From NCBI GenBank assembly GCA_900756945.1, contig CAAELZ010000093.1, forward strand, positions 1 through 46,889: 46,889 nt of DNA. The letters run 5' to 3'. The notes below the pieces were generated by a model. It saw nothing but the letters and a program-made list of their open reading frames with translations. It was not told the origin of the DNA and searched no databases. Below are positions 8,375 through 16,796 of the stretch, piece by piece. Every line of letters begins with the position of its first letter. Position 1 is the stretch's first letter. Position numbers and translations under genes: made by a program. This DNA is from an uncultured Collinsella sp. (GTDB lineage Bacteria > Actinomycetota > Coriobacteriia > Coriobacteriales > Coriobacteriaceae).

Positions 8375-9016
8375 ATGGTCTCGCGGGTTCTCTACCGACC
8401 GTTTGACACCGAAGACTTCGACGCCATCGCGCTGATTCTGCAGCAGCTTTGGCATAACAATTCGGATAACGATGAGTACAACCGCCTTGAGGCCGCGTGC
8501 GACCTCGCCTATTGCCTTTCGTCATCGACGTTTTCGCAGGTTGCCGTAATCGACGGTCAGGCGCGCGGCATCGCGCTCGCGCGTGCGGGGCAAAGCTCCG
8601 GCGCCGCCGTCAAGGAACATTGGATGGATACCGAGCGCGCGCTGCTATCACAGATGCGCGAGCTGGAGCCCGATGCCTGCGCCGAGTATCTCTCGTTTGT
8701 GCGCGCAACCATCCGCACCAACAACCGCCTGCTCGAGAGCAGCCCTCTGCCACACGACAACGAGGTCACGCTGCTTGCCGTGGATCGCGATGTCCATGGC
8801 CTGGGCGTTGGCACGGTTCTGCTCGATGCCGCGGTCTCGCACCTATCCTCGCTTGGAGCGACGAGGGCGCACCTGTACACCGACTCCAGCTGCTCGTGGA
8901 AGTTCTACGAGCTGCACGGCTTTAAGCGCACGGCCACGCACCGCGCCAACCGCGAAGAGCGCCGCCACGCCATGCCGCGCGAAAGCTTCCTCTACGAACT
9001 CGACCTAACAGCCTAA
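8375..9016 (+). CDS. GNAT-family N-acetyltransferase
   Basis: The 213-aa protein has the GNAT acetyl-CoA-binding core at about residues 125-190: LLAVDRDVHGLGVGTVLLDA (motif A with a variant Q/RxxGxG/A loop) and the following WKFYELHGFKR strand. The N-terminal half is helical and probably forms the acceptor side. AGAGG lies just upstream of the ATG. It is divergent from purH across 277 bp that hold no other gene. The acceptor (small molecule, peptide or protein) is unknown. Confidence 0.85.
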   Translation: MVSRVLYRPFDTEDFDAIALILQQLWHNNSDNDEYNRLEAACDLAYCLSSSTFSQVAVIDGQARGIALARAGQSSGAAVKEHWMDTERALLSQMRELEPDACAEYLSFVRATIRTNNRLLESSPLPHDNEVTLLAVDRDVHGLGVGTVLLDAAVSHLSSLGATRAHLYTDSSCSWKFYELHGFKRTATHRANREERRHAMPRESFLYELDLTA

Positions 9017-9031
9017 ACCCGGCAGCCATAC

Positions 9032-9062
9032 CTAGTCATTTAGGAACGTTCCCAGTGACTAG
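9032..9062. repeat. Nested palindrome, CTAGTCA family, copy 1
   Basis: CTAGTCA (9032-9038) pairs with TGACTAG (9056-9062), and the centre contains the palindrome GGAACGTTCC (9043-9052). A related palindrome lies at 34577-34609, also where gene ends converge. A similar GGGGACGTTCC string is at about 11223-11232. Confidence 0.6.
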
Positions 9063-9098
9063 TCGTTGGGGACAGTCTTCGTAGGTAGCGCATAAAAA

Positions 9099-9142
9099 TG
9101 GGATGGGCTTCCCCCGACGGCTGTCGAGAAAAGCCCATCCCA
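9099..9142 (-). terminator. Terminator of the DUF2207 gene
   Basis: A 12-bp stem TGGGATGGGCTT/AAGCCCATCCCA with a small inner CGAC/GTCG stem. On the minus strand it is followed by TTTTTA. It lies 13 bp after the DUF2207 gene stop. Confidence 0.88.
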
Positions 9143-9155
9143 TAATTTACGACCG

Positions 9156-11099
9156 CTAGAACGTTCCGCCGCCGCCTCCGCCGACGCCGCCGCCTCCGCC
9201 GCCCGAGAAGCCGCCGCCTCCGCCGCCGCTCGAGCTGTCGGAGCTCGACGCCAGCTCACGGATGCTCTCGTGATACACGTCATCGAACGAATCGAGCGGA
9301 GACTCGTTGCCGTAGTGATGGTAATACCACCAGTAGCAGGGGTAGTTGTCATAGAAATCGTCGCTGTTGCGCAGGTCCGCAGGCACGGCCTCGGCCAGCT
9401 GTCGCAGCACTTCTTTCGAAACGCCCAGGGCAACGCCCATCACCAGCAGCTTGTTCCACAGCACCAGATCGCCGGGGACGGCTTCCTTTAGACGCGTGAA
9501 GTCCTCGAGCCAATGCTTAAGTGCCTTGCAGCGAGCCGCCACCTCGGCGCCCTCCGGCGTAAAGCGGCGGAACGTAAGGCCCACGCCGATACCCACCAGC
9601 ACAATCGGCACCGAGATAACCGCGGCGGTAATGTTCGCCTGTGCGCCATCGGTAAAGAAGATGGATCCCACGGGAACAAAGGCAATCAGGATACCAAGAA
9701 CCAGGCAAAATACCATTGCAACAATGCCGTCCGAGGCAACGTACTCGCTATCGGCCAGCTTGCCCTTAACGGTGTTCTGATAGTCCTCGAGCTTATCACC
9801 CACGGGTGTAGCGTGCTGCTTGACGTAGTGCTGCAGCTCGTCGAACGTGCGCGAACGGCCACCGTTCTCGTCAGGCTTAGCACCGGCAAAGAAGACCTTG
9901 AGCACCATGTGGTCAATGCCCTTGGCCGACTTCCAGCCCGCATCACTCACCGTCACGCGATACGTCTGCTCTTCTTTTTCACGCCCCAACAGACCCTTCT
10001 TGGCCTTGGTCACGGTCGCCTGCTCCAGCTTGATCACACGGTCGTCAGTGAGCTTCATGAGCGTGGCGATATATGCCTGATCGGGCACCTCGTTCCAGCT
10101 CATGAGGGCCGAAAGCACGGCGGGATGGTCGGCCGAGGGCACATCGCGGAAATATTCGTCCTGGAAAAGCGGCTTGGGCTTGCGCTTGCGCAGCTTGAGC
10201 ATAACGATTGTGCCGGTAAAGGCCACCGCCGCAACAACACTTAGCACGGCAAGTGCATTGGCAATCATGCGAGCGTGAGCGCGGCGGGCGTTAGCTTCGT
10301 CGGCCCATTCCTTCTCTTCGCTCAGGATCGTTGACATGCGCTCTTCGCCCGAGGCGGCAAGCTGCGGTACCCAGTCGCTAGGGAAGGCGATGCGTGCCTC
10401 GGCGAATTCGCCCTGGTGCACGCAGGGAATGGTATAGGTGACCATGGGCTCGTCCTCATCGAGCGACACGTCGCCCGTCAGCGGACCATGGCCCCATGCG
10501 CGGAAGTTATCGCCTTTGACGGCCGCCGTCCCGGCAGCGGCATTTGCGAAGCGCACTTCCATCTCGACATCGTCGGAATCCGCAGACCAGCCGTCGCCCA
10601 CGAACTTCCAGTAGAGCTCGGCGGTATCGGCCCAGTTCATAACCGCACCGGTCATGGTGTAGCTCACGTAATAGATCGCGCTGTCGCCGCTCTCGTGGGG
10701 GCTGAACACTTTAATCCTTACGTCGTCACCGGCCTGCTCGACCGTGTAGACGCCAGAATCGCCCTTGTTCGCGCTATCGACTTTGTTAAACGCGGTGTCC
10801 TCTTCCTCGACACTCAGCACATCGACGCCCGCCGTGCCACCCTGCTGGTTGGTACCCGTATTAATCTCCCAAAACACGCCGTTGATGTCGTCGTCGAAAT
10901 CGAACTGGCGCCCCTCGACAACGGTCAGCGATCCATCGGCCTCGACCGTGGCACTGATGTAGGTTTGGGTCATGGAGTAGCCGTCGGCGTGCGCGGCGAC
11001 AGGCAGCAGCAACAACGCAAGCGTGACGAGCACGCAGACGGAAGCGAATCGCGCGAATAGGCGGCGCTGCCGACAGGTCTTGGCAACGGGGGCGTTCAT
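9156..11099 (-). CDS. DUF2207-domain membrane protein with glycine-rich tail
   Basis: The 647-aa protein is secreted into and anchored in the membrane. A signal peptide or first membrane segment is at about 15-40 (VCVLVTLALLLLPVAAHADG). An extracytoplasmic beta-rich DUF2207 domain follows, starting at TQTYISATVEADGSLTVVEG. Hydrophobic segments near 245-265 (ANALAVLSVVAAVAFTGTIV) and around 465-520 follow, then a cytoplasmic part. The last 30 residues are almost all glycine with serine and phenylalanine. Start 11099 (MNAPVAK) has AAAGGATG upstream; an ATG 36 nt earlier is less likely. The function of the family is not known. Confidence 0.88.
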   Translation of the reverse strand: MNAPVAKTCRQRRLFARFASVCVLVTLALLLLPVAAHADGYSMTQTYISATVEADGSLTVVEGRQFDFDDDINGVFWEINTGTNQQGGTAGVDVLSVEEEDTAFNKVDSANKGDSGVYTVEQAGDDVRIKVFSPHESGDSAIYYVSYTMTGAVMNWADTAELYWKFVGDGWSADSDDVEMEVRFANAAAGTAAVKGDNFRAWGHGPLTGDVSLDEDEPMVTYTIPCVHQGEFAEARIAFPSDWVPQLAASGEERMSTILSEEKEWADEANARRAHARMIANALAVLSVVAAVAFTGTIVMLKLRKRKPKPLFQDEYFRDVPSADHPAVLSALMSWNEVPDQAYIATLMKLTDDRVIKLEQATVTKAKKGLLGREKEEQTYRVTVSDAGWKSAKGIDHMVLKVFFAGAKPDENGGRSRTFDELQHYVKQHATPVGDKLEDYQNTVKGKLADSEYVASDGIVAMVFCLVLGILIAFVPVGSIFFTDGAQANITAAVISVPIVLVGIGVGLTFRRFTPEGAEVAARCKALKHWLEDFTRLKEAVPGDLVLWNKLLVMGVALGVSKEVLRQLAEAVPADLRNSDDFYDNYPCYWWYYHHYGNESPLDSFDDVYHESIRELASSSDSSSGGGGGGFSGGGGGGVGGGGGGTF

Positions 11100-11360
11100 A
11101 GGCACATCCTTTGTCTGTGATACCAGTAGCGTCATTGTCCCACGTTTGCGGGTTCATGTGACGAACATCTAGGTCAGCGGAGTATCAAACGGGACGAAAG
11201 TCACGCCCGCGGCCGGCACCTGGGGACGTTCCTTATCTGCCGGTAATCTGGGACACTCCTTGGCATAGCCCGCTCCGGCAATAGATACCACTTCATAGCT
11301 CCGTCACAGGTGTAGCGGCTTTGTGTGGGCGCGGCGTGAGCCGATTAAGCCGGCGAGCGA

Positions 11361-11475
11361 GGGGCATAAAGTAGTTGAGCGAAAACGGTTTGCCCCTTTG
11401 CCGTTCGCTTGAGGATCATGTCCCCCTTTTCCGCGGAAACCCCGGCAGTTGCGAAGAGCTGCCGGGGTTTCTGTT
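11361..11475 (+). ncRNA. Candidate structured RNA / leader upstream of gluQRS
   Basis: An imperfect hairpin at 11361-11425 (GGGGCAT with ATGtCCCC; GAGCGaaAACGG with CCGTTCGCTT; loop TTTGCCCCTTTG) is followed within 11 nt by a strong plus-strand terminator. No protein gene ends there on the plus strand. It could be a small RNA or a transcription-attenuated leader for gluQRS. An alternative GGGGCA/TGCCCC pairing competes with the hairpin. No known RNA family was recognised. Confidence 0.4.
11436..11471 (+). terminator. Strong plus-strand terminator without an upstream gene
   Basis: A perfect 13-bp stem GAAACCCCGGCAG/CTGCCGGGGTTTC with a 10-nt loop, followed by TGTTGTC. It lies 137 bp before gluQRS and over 300 bp after the divergent DUF2207 start, so it must end a non-coding transcript or attenuate gluQRS. 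Confidence 0.8.
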
Positions 11476-11594
11476 GTCTAAGGTGCCAAGTTGATGGACA
11501 GGAATCAAAACACCGAGTCTGCAGCCCGCCATACGCAATTCAGGGCCTCGACAACTTGCGGACCACAGTGGCGCCTCTCCATCGCACCCCGCGT

Positions 11595-11600
11595 TATACT
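11595..11600 (+). promoter_or_regulatory. -10 box of gluQRS, leaderless layout
   Basis: TATACT lies 7 nt before the ATG at 11608, with no ribosome binding site between. This would place the transcript start at or next to the ATG. No good -35 is visible. Confidence 0.45.
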
Positions 11601-11607
11601 CGTCCGC

Positions 11608-12618
11608 ATGGATATCAAAGCACGCAACATAGCAACGCCCGCCGCGGACGCGCCAACGACGCAGCCCGCCTCCGTTCCCGCGCCCGTCGTGGGCCGTTTT
11701 GCCCCGTCGCCCTCGGGCCGCATGCACCTGGGCAACGTGTTCAGCTGCCTGTGCTCGTGGCTTTCGGCCCGCAGTCAGGGCGGCAGCATCGTGTTGCGCA
11801 TCGAGGACCTGGACGATCGCTGCAAGCGCCCGGAACTTGCCGCTCAACTGATTGACGACCTAGCCTGGCTGGGACTCGAGTGGGACGAAGGCCCCTACTA
11901 CCAGCACGATCGCCTCGACCTGTACGAGAGCACCTTGCGCCAGCTGCAAGACGCCGGCCTCACCTACCCCTGTTTTTGCACGCGCGCCGAACTCCACGCC
12001 GCGAGCGCGCCGCACGCGAGCGACGGCACGCCCATCTACCGCGGCGCCTGCCGAGGCCTTTCTGCCGAGGAGGTTGCCCGCCGCAGCGCCCTGCGCGCTC
12101 CCGCCACGCGCCTGCGCGTGCCCGCCGTCGACGACCTCGCAGACGATGTGGTCGAATTCGTTGACCGCACGTACGGAGCCCAATGCGAGGCACTCGCCAC
12201 CGAGTGCGGCGACTTTTTGGTGCGTCGCAGCGACGGCGTGTTTGCCTATCAGCTGGCCGTGGTGGTCGACGACGCTGCCATGGGCGTCACCGAGATCGTA
12301 CGCGGATGCGACCTGCTTGGTTCCACGCCGCGCCAGATCTATCTGCAACATCTGCTGGGACTGCCCACACCGCGCTACGCGCACATTCCGCTGCTCATGT
12401 CGCCGGACGGCCGCCGCCTTTCCAAGCGCGACCGCGATCTGGACCTGGGCGAACTACGCGCCCGCTTTGGCACGCCCGAGGCACTGCTGGGATGGCTCGC
12501 CGGGCAAACGGGCATCGCATCGGACACCACACCGCGCTCTGCCGAGCAGCTGGTCGAGCATTTTAGCTGGGATGTTATCCGCAAGCACAGGGAGAACATC
12601 ACCGTAACGGCTGAGTAA
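11608..12618 (+). CDS. gluQ: Glutamyl-Q tRNA(Asp) synthetase
   Basis: The 336-aa protein is a truncated glutamyl-tRNA synthetase paralogue that attaches glutamate to queuosine 34 of tRNA-Asp. The catalytic domain has a HIGH-like motif in GRFAPSPSGRMHLGN and a KMSKS-like LSKRDRDL. The zinc ligands CFC and YRGAC are typical of GluQ-RS, and the anticodon-binding domain of true GluRS is absent. Start 11608 matches the domain start and lies right after a -10 box; the reading frame stays open 39 codons further up but that part has no homology-like features. A discriminating GluRS/GltX identity is unlikely at this length. Confidence 0.9.
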   Translation: MDIKARNIATPAADAPTTQPASVPAPVVGRFAPSPSGRMHLGNVFSCLCSWLSARSQGGSIVLRIEDLDDRCKRPELAAQLIDDLAWLGLEWDEGPYYQHDRLDLYESTLRQLQDAGLTYPCFCTRAELHAASAPHASDGTPIYRGACRGLSAEEVARRSALRAPATRLRVPAVDDLADDVVEFVDRTYGAQCEALATECGDFLVRRSDGVFAYQLAVVVDDAAMGVTEIVRGCDLLGSTPRQIYLQHLLGLPTPRYAHIPLLMSPDGRRLSKRDRDLDLGELRARFGTPEALLGWLAGQTGIASDTTPRSAEQLVEHFSWDVIRKHRENITVTAE

Positions 12619-12633
12619 TCAGGCACCCCACCC

Positions 12634-13359
12634 CTACGCAACATCCCAGGGCTGGAGTTCGTCGCCCAGGCGAACGATGCAGTCGTAGAGCACGGTATGG
12701 CGCTCGGCCGGGTTGGCATCCCGATGAAAATGCCCGTAGTACCAGCGCTTGTAGTTCAAGCGATCTTCCAGCTCATCGAAAAATGCCGTAAGCCGATCAA
12801 CGGCGGGGCAATTCCAGCCGGGCGCCGGATAAAGCGTGGGCGAAAGCATGCGCGTGGAGCAGGTGTGGGTGATCACGTAGTCGACCTTCCAGCCCATGCT
12901 GTCGAGCTTTGCCCGCGCCTCCTCAAAGTTGCGCTCGTCCGGCAGCTCCTGCGGCCACCAGCTGGAATACGGAATGCGGTATTCCTTGTCCACGCTCGTG
13001 GCGCCACCCATGGTAAAGACCGTTGAGCCGTCGAGCTCAAAAACCTCGCCGCGCGTCAGACGCCGTATGGGCGAGGTGTCCGATAGACGCTGCGTCAGCC
13101 CGCCATGCCAAAGCTCCATGGGGCGCTCCGCCCAGTGATCGAAGCGCTCGTGGTTGCCGTCGACAAACAGCACGGTATAGGGACGCGATTCCAGCCAGGC
13201 GATGTCGGCACATTCCTCGGCAGAGAAATCCCATGGAAAGCCAAAGTCGCCGGCGACGATGAGATAGTCATCACTCGTCAGACTATCCCCAAGATCCCAG
13301 TCGCGCAGCTTTTGCATGTCGAGTCCACCGTGAATGTCGCCCGTCACATAGACCGTCAT
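12634..13359 (-). CDS. Metallophosphoesterase
   Basis: The 241-aa protein has the calcineurin-like phosphoesterase motifs: GDIHG (about 7-11), GDFG (about 37-40), GNHER (about 68-72), an ITHTC histidine motif and a C-terminal YYGHFH. These coordinate two metal ions. Start 13359 puts the first beta-strand (MTVYVTGDIHG) at the N-terminus, as in the family. It is convergent with gluQRS with 15 bp between the stops. The substrate is unknown. Confidence 0.88.
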   Translation of the reverse strand: MTVYVTGDIHGGLDMQKLRDWDLGDSLTSDDYLIVAGDFGFPWDFSAEECADIAWLESRPYTVLFVDGNHERFDHWAERPMELWHGGLTQRLSDTSPIRRLTRGEVFELDGSTVFTMGGATSVDKEYRIPYSSWWPQELPDERNFEEARAKLDSMGWKVDYVITHTCSTRMLSPTLYPAPGWNCPAVDRLTAFFDELEDRLNYKRWYYGHFHRDANPAERHTVLYDCIVRLGDELQPWDVA

Positions 13360-13444
13360 CGGATCACCACTTCCCTGTAAGTCGCTAGCCCACATTCTGC
13401 ACGATCACTAAGCCAACCGTTCCAACCCTTCCATCCTTTAGGGC

Positions 13445-13684
13445 TTACCCCTCGTTCTTCCATCCAAACGGGTCGAGCGCCCAAAAAATCAGATCGAGCA
13501 CGCCGCCGGTCGCCATGGCGCCAGCGAGGGCAATGCAAACATGTAGAGAGCTTACGCTGCGGAGCACGTCGAATGGCCCCAGAACGGCCAGCAGCGCGAC
13601 CGCCGCGCCGGCCACGCACAGCGCAAGACACGGCCCCGCGTCCTTGACACACTTTTTTGCGAGATGTTTGGTGTTGTCACTCAT
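13445..13684 (-). CDS. Small membrane protein, 79 aa
   Basis: A short protein with two predicted membrane helices (about residues 17-37, ALCVAGAAVALLAVLGPFDV, and 46-68, LHVCIALAGAMATGGVLDLI) and charged ends (MSDNTKHLAKK and FGWKNEG). AAGGAG lies 10 nt before the ATG. It is probably a small integral membrane protein. No family was recognised. It borders the AT-rich defence island. Confidence 0.6.
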   Translation of the reverse strand: MSDNTKHLAKKCVKDAGPCLALCVAGAAVALLAVLGPFDVLRSVSSLHVCIALAGAMATGGVLDLIFWALDPFGWKNEG

Positions 13685-13799
13685 CGATATTGAACTCCTT
13701 AGGGAATCGTCGTTCAGATTTATGCCGCCGCGGCAGAGCAGGACGGCAGGTTAAGTGTCACATGCCGTGCGGATACAAATGCCGATCGCCGTCACTTGC

Positions 13800-13946
13800 C
13801 TACCGTTCACAAAAAGCAGTCCGATTTATTTCCCCGAGGATCTTGATCTCTTCCTCGGTCAGTGAGATCCTTCGATCAAGCTTCCTGGATAGGGGCTGGA
13901 AGATGAGACGGATGTCTCTAGGCACAACACCATAACGCCCGATCAC
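13800..13946 (-). CDS. Possible small ORF or gene remnant, 48 aa
   Basis: A GTG-initiated minus-strand frame encodes a 48-residue peptide with protein-like amphipathic sequence (RDIRLIFQPLSRKL, then SLTEEEIKILGEINR). No convincing ribosome binding site is present. It may be a decayed fragment of an island gene. It is antisense to the candidate structured RNA at 13930-13986, so only one of the two readings may be real. Confidence 0.3.
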   Translation of the reverse strand: MIGRYGVVPRDIRLIFQPLSRKLDRRISLTEEEIKILGEINRTAFCER

Positions 13947-13986
13947 CGTTATGGCTTTCGTCTAGAGCTGGGAGACCAGCTTTTTT
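13930..13986 (+). ncRNA. Hairpin-seed-terminator module before the AIPR-like gene
   Basis: Three parts lie in order: hairpin CCATAACG/CGTTATGG (13930-13954), a single-stranded stretch starting CTTTCGTCTA (13955-13964), and a terminator hairpin AGCTGG-GAGA-CCAGCT with T6 (13966-13986). The stretch 13955-13967 can pair over 13 positions (one G-U) with 14048-14060, which contains the ribosome binding site of the gene at 14070. The layout fits a small antisense RNA or an attenuated leader. No promoter was found with confidence. Confidence 0.5.
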
Positions 13987-14069
13987 GTTAGCGATGCTCC
14001 CTTTCAATCTCCGGCACTCCAAGAGCGCAGGCCTGTTGTTTTGACTACTTTAGACGAAAGGGTTTCGCT

Positions 14070-15479
14070 ATGAGCACAGACATTATTGTTCGCTTTACCG
14101 ACAGCTACGAGCAAAAAGTTGGAGACATTAAAAAAATCGTCGGGCTGATGTCCCCCAAATCCATTATCAAAATTATCGACACTCTCGATCTCGATGCCAA
14201 CCCCCGCAATTCCCGTTTGGGCTCAGTGACCGATGCTATTCAGGCATCCATTCGCGCTGATGAGCTTTCTCCCACGCAAAAGCTCTTCCCTTTTAAATCA
14301 AAGGGAATTCTGCTCGCGTCCTCGAGCTACGAGCCCCTTGATCGCGGGCGTTATCGTCTAAGCTTTGCTTCTCACGACGAAGTTGAGGGAATTCTTGACG
14401 GCGGCCACAACACACTCGCAATCGGCAGCTACATTCTCAGCGAAGCCGAACATGCGCTTGGCAATCGACCTCCCAAAAAGAACGAAGTCACAATCTGGGA
14501 TTCATTCAAGCAAACATGGATGAACCGTCGAACCGATATTGAAGAGTACCTGTCACTTCTCCGTGAAGAAAAAGCAGCCCTCAAAGAGAAAGGCATAAGC
14601 ACTCTAGACTTCTCGATTCCTGTCGAATTGCTCGTTCCAACCGACCCAAACGATGCGCTCTGCGTTGAGAACTTCCGCACCTCACTTTTGGAAATCTGCG
14701 ACGCTCGCAACAATAACGCTCAACTCACACAAGGCACCAAGGGCAATCAGGAAGGTCTTTTCGATTCCTTTAAGGCTCTTTATGCCGAAAAATATCCTGA
14801 ATTTGCAGCCAAAATCAGCTGGAAAACCAACGACGGCAACCCCATTGAATCCAGAAAGCTTGTCGCACTCTCTTGGATCCCGTTATCGCTCATCTCGAGT
14901 AACGTCACCTCTGGCGACATCGAAGCGCCACAACTTCCCCTAGTCTATAGCGGCAAGGAGAAGTGCCAGGAAAAGTTCTTGCAGCTTATGAGGGATGACC
15001 GAGTAAGCAAAGCTGCTGGTTCAGCGCGCCGCGAACTCAAGAATCCGCAAGTTCTCAGCGCACTCAAAGTGGCTACGGACCTTCCCGGTCTATACGATGA
15101 AATCTATTCGCGTTTCCCCAAGCACTACAACAAAACAGGAAGCTACGGAAAAATCGGCGCCGTTAAGAGCCTTAAGAATAGTCGCAATGAATACAAAACT
15201 CCCTTCTTTGAAAAGACAACGGGCAATCCTGTTCCTGATGGCTTTATCTACCCCCTAGTCTGTGGCCTCCGCGCATTGATGGAAGCAGATGATCAGGGGA
15301 AGGTGTATTGGAAAACTGATCCTCACAAGTTCCTCGATAGCCCGGCATTTGAAAATGTCGTCGCTCAATACAGCGGTGTCATTCAGCAATCTGACTACGA
15401 TCCGCAAAAGGTCGGCAAGGGCGCTATGAGCTACACCGCCGTTGAAAACTCGATGAAGCTCGCAGTTCTTATGGGCTAG
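14070..15479 (+). CDS. AIPR/DGQHR-like protein in a restriction island
   Basis: The 469-aa protein has an ILDGGHNTLAI segment at about residue 110 that resembles the NGxQT/DGQHR motifs of abortive-infection AIPR proteins and DndB-like proteins. A later DARNNNAQLTQGTKGNQ stretch (about 210-227) resembles the AIPR N-N-S-Q region. No membrane segments are visible. AAAGGG lies 7 nt before the ATG. Base composition is clearly lower in GC than the flanking genes. It converges with an EcoRII-like restriction gene, which suggests a role linked to phage defence or restriction control. The biochemical role is unknown and the family call is tentative. Confidence 0.6.
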   Translation: MSTDIIVRFTDSYEQKVGDIKKIVGLMSPKSIIKIIDTLDLDANPRNSRLGSVTDAIQASIRADELSPTQKLFPFKSKGILLASSSYEPLDRGRYRLSFASHDEVEGILDGGHNTLAIGSYILSEAEHALGNRPPKKNEVTIWDSFKQTWMNRRTDIEEYLSLLREEKAALKEKGISTLDFSIPVELLVPTDPNDALCVENFRTSLLEICDARNNNAQLTQGTKGNQEGLFDSFKALYAEKYPEFAAKISWKTNDGNPIESRKLVALSWIPLSLISSNVTSGDIEAPQLPLVYSGKEKCQEKFLQLMRDDRVSKAAGSARRELKNPQVLSALKVATDLPGLYDEIYSRFPKHYNKTGSYGKIGAVKSLKNSRNEYKTPFFEKTTGNPVPDGFIYPLVCGLRALMEADDQGKVYWKTDPHKFLDSPAFENVVAQYSGVIQQSDYDPQKVGKGAMSYTAVENSMKLAVLMG

Positions 15480-15501
15480 CGGATACTTAGGCAAAGCATC
15501 G

Positions 15502-15550
15502 GCGCGCAAGGACGTCATTTATGCCCGACGCACTTGCGCGCTTATTATTA
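15502..15550 (+). terminator. Terminator of the AIPR-like gene
   Basis: A perfect 9-bp stem GCGCGCAAG (15502-15510)/CTTGCGCGC (15533-15541) is followed by TTATTATTAA on the plus strand. It lies in the 105-bp gap between the converging defence genes. Confidence 0.8.
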
Positions 15551-15584
15551 AGCTGGCTATGTAAAACTCCGGTATAGAAATGAA

Positions 15585-16796
15585 CTATTGTCGTTCTTTA
15601 TCGACCAGTAGTTGGCAAAACTCCCCTACGTCCATCAGCCAGCTTTGCTGTTCAGCCGTATATGAACCAAATACAGGACGAGGCACAACCAGTTGGAGAC
15701 TATGCCTGCGCATCGAGTCCGTGTACTCAGTGCTCACCGCCACATCAAGTGTAATCAAATGCTTATTTTCAATTCTATCCGCTTCTTCCAACACTTGGCG
15801 CCAGCGCTCTTTAACGGTCGTTTTTGCGCCAAGCATGGTCAGCTTCTCGGCAGGATACAAAGGATTTCTATAAGCCTCAATCGACGGCATAATGAAATCT
15901 GGCTTTGATTTGCCCTCAGTATACGGCTGAGCGGAATAACTTATGCCCCATCCCTTAAACAGGTACTCAAGTTGATGCTCGAAAGCAGTTCCCGCGCGCG
16001 ATTTCCTCCGCTGGAAAGCTGACATCGTGGTCCGTAACACTCCATCAACATCGAGATCGCCTCTTAGATAGGGAGCCAAATCGCGCTCAAGCAGATGCCT
16101 CTCGAATACCTTAAAGAGAATCTCTTCTCGCTCATAGCAGTCAAGAAGGCACTTGTCGGGGTTGCTCCTCCAATCAAGCACTCCCAAAGTCGAGATGGAA
16201 TACCTCGTGAATTCAATCCCTTTGGGAAAAGAATCACCGAACTTTTCCACCATTTCATCCAAATACGTAACAGCCGACGTGGGAAGCGAAACTTCGATGC
16301 CAATCGCTTCAAGGATGGATGCGGCGATTGAGTCTATTCGCCTGTCATCTGCAGTTGACCGCGAAAAACCACTGTCGTCAACTTCGTTCAAACCGAAAAG
16401 CCATCTTAATTGGCACTCGGCATTTGATCCTTGTCTAGCAAATACAATCAGAAGGCCATGCTCGTCTGAAGGCGCAATGACCATCAGGTCGCCTACCCTT
16501 GAGGCTCGTATCGCTTCGCTATCGTTGTAATAGAGCCTGTATTCCGTCCTAGTCGGATGCTTCCTGCGCGCGTCGTACCAAGTCGTAAACCCGTGATCAA
16601 ACAAAGGGTCTGCATCGTCGCAAAGAAATACGAAGGTCGTCGGTATATTTCTTATATCATCGTCGCCAAACAGGGAACGGAGCTCCGCAGTTCCGTTGAA
16701 TTCATGCTGGTTGCTGCGTTTTCTATCAATATCAACAGCAACGAGTTTCTTCGCAACCGCGCCGTCAAAATAGCTACTCAGAACTCCGTAGTCCAT
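15585..16796 (-). CDS. EcoRII-like type II restriction endonuclease
   Basis: The 403-aa length matches EcoRII (404 aa). The C-terminal half (about 265-370) carries the EcoRII-C catalytic core: SRAGTAFEHQLEYLF, TEGKSKPDF, LGAKTTVKERWRQVLEEAD. D300, Y309, K325 and R331 line up, one position shifted, with the EcoRII residues D299, Y308, K324 and R330. The N-terminal half (about 1-200) would be the effector DNA-binding domain, suggesting a type IIE enzyme that needs two sites. The start overlaps the methyltransferase end by 23 bp. The target is probably CCWGG or a related CC(N)GG site; this is inferred from both partners. Confidence 0.9.
   Translation of the reverse strand: MDYGVLSSYFDGAVAKKLVAVDIDRKRSNQHEFNGTAELRSLFGDDDIRNIPTTFVFLCDDADPLFDHGFTTWYDARRKHPTRTEYRLYYNDSEAIRASRVGDLMVIAPSDEHGLLIVFARQGSNAECQLRWLFGLNEVDDSGFSRSTADDRRIDSIAASILEAIGIEVSLPTSAVTYLDEMVEKFGDSFPKGIEFTRYSISTLGVLDWRSNPDKCLLDCYEREEILFKVFERHLLERDLAPYLRGDLDVDGVLRTTMSAFQRRKSRAGTAFEHQLEYLFKGWGISYSAQPYTEGKSKPDFIMPSIEAYRNPLYPAEKLTMLGAKTTVKERWRQVLEEADRIENKHLITLDVAVSTEYTDSMRRHSLQLVVPRPVFGSYTAEQQSWLMDVGEFCQLLVDKERQ

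Noticed and set aside
11491..11607. N-terminal extension of gluQRS by 39 codons
   Set aside because: It runs over the -10 box, shows no domain similarity, and the catalytic domain begins after ATG 11608.
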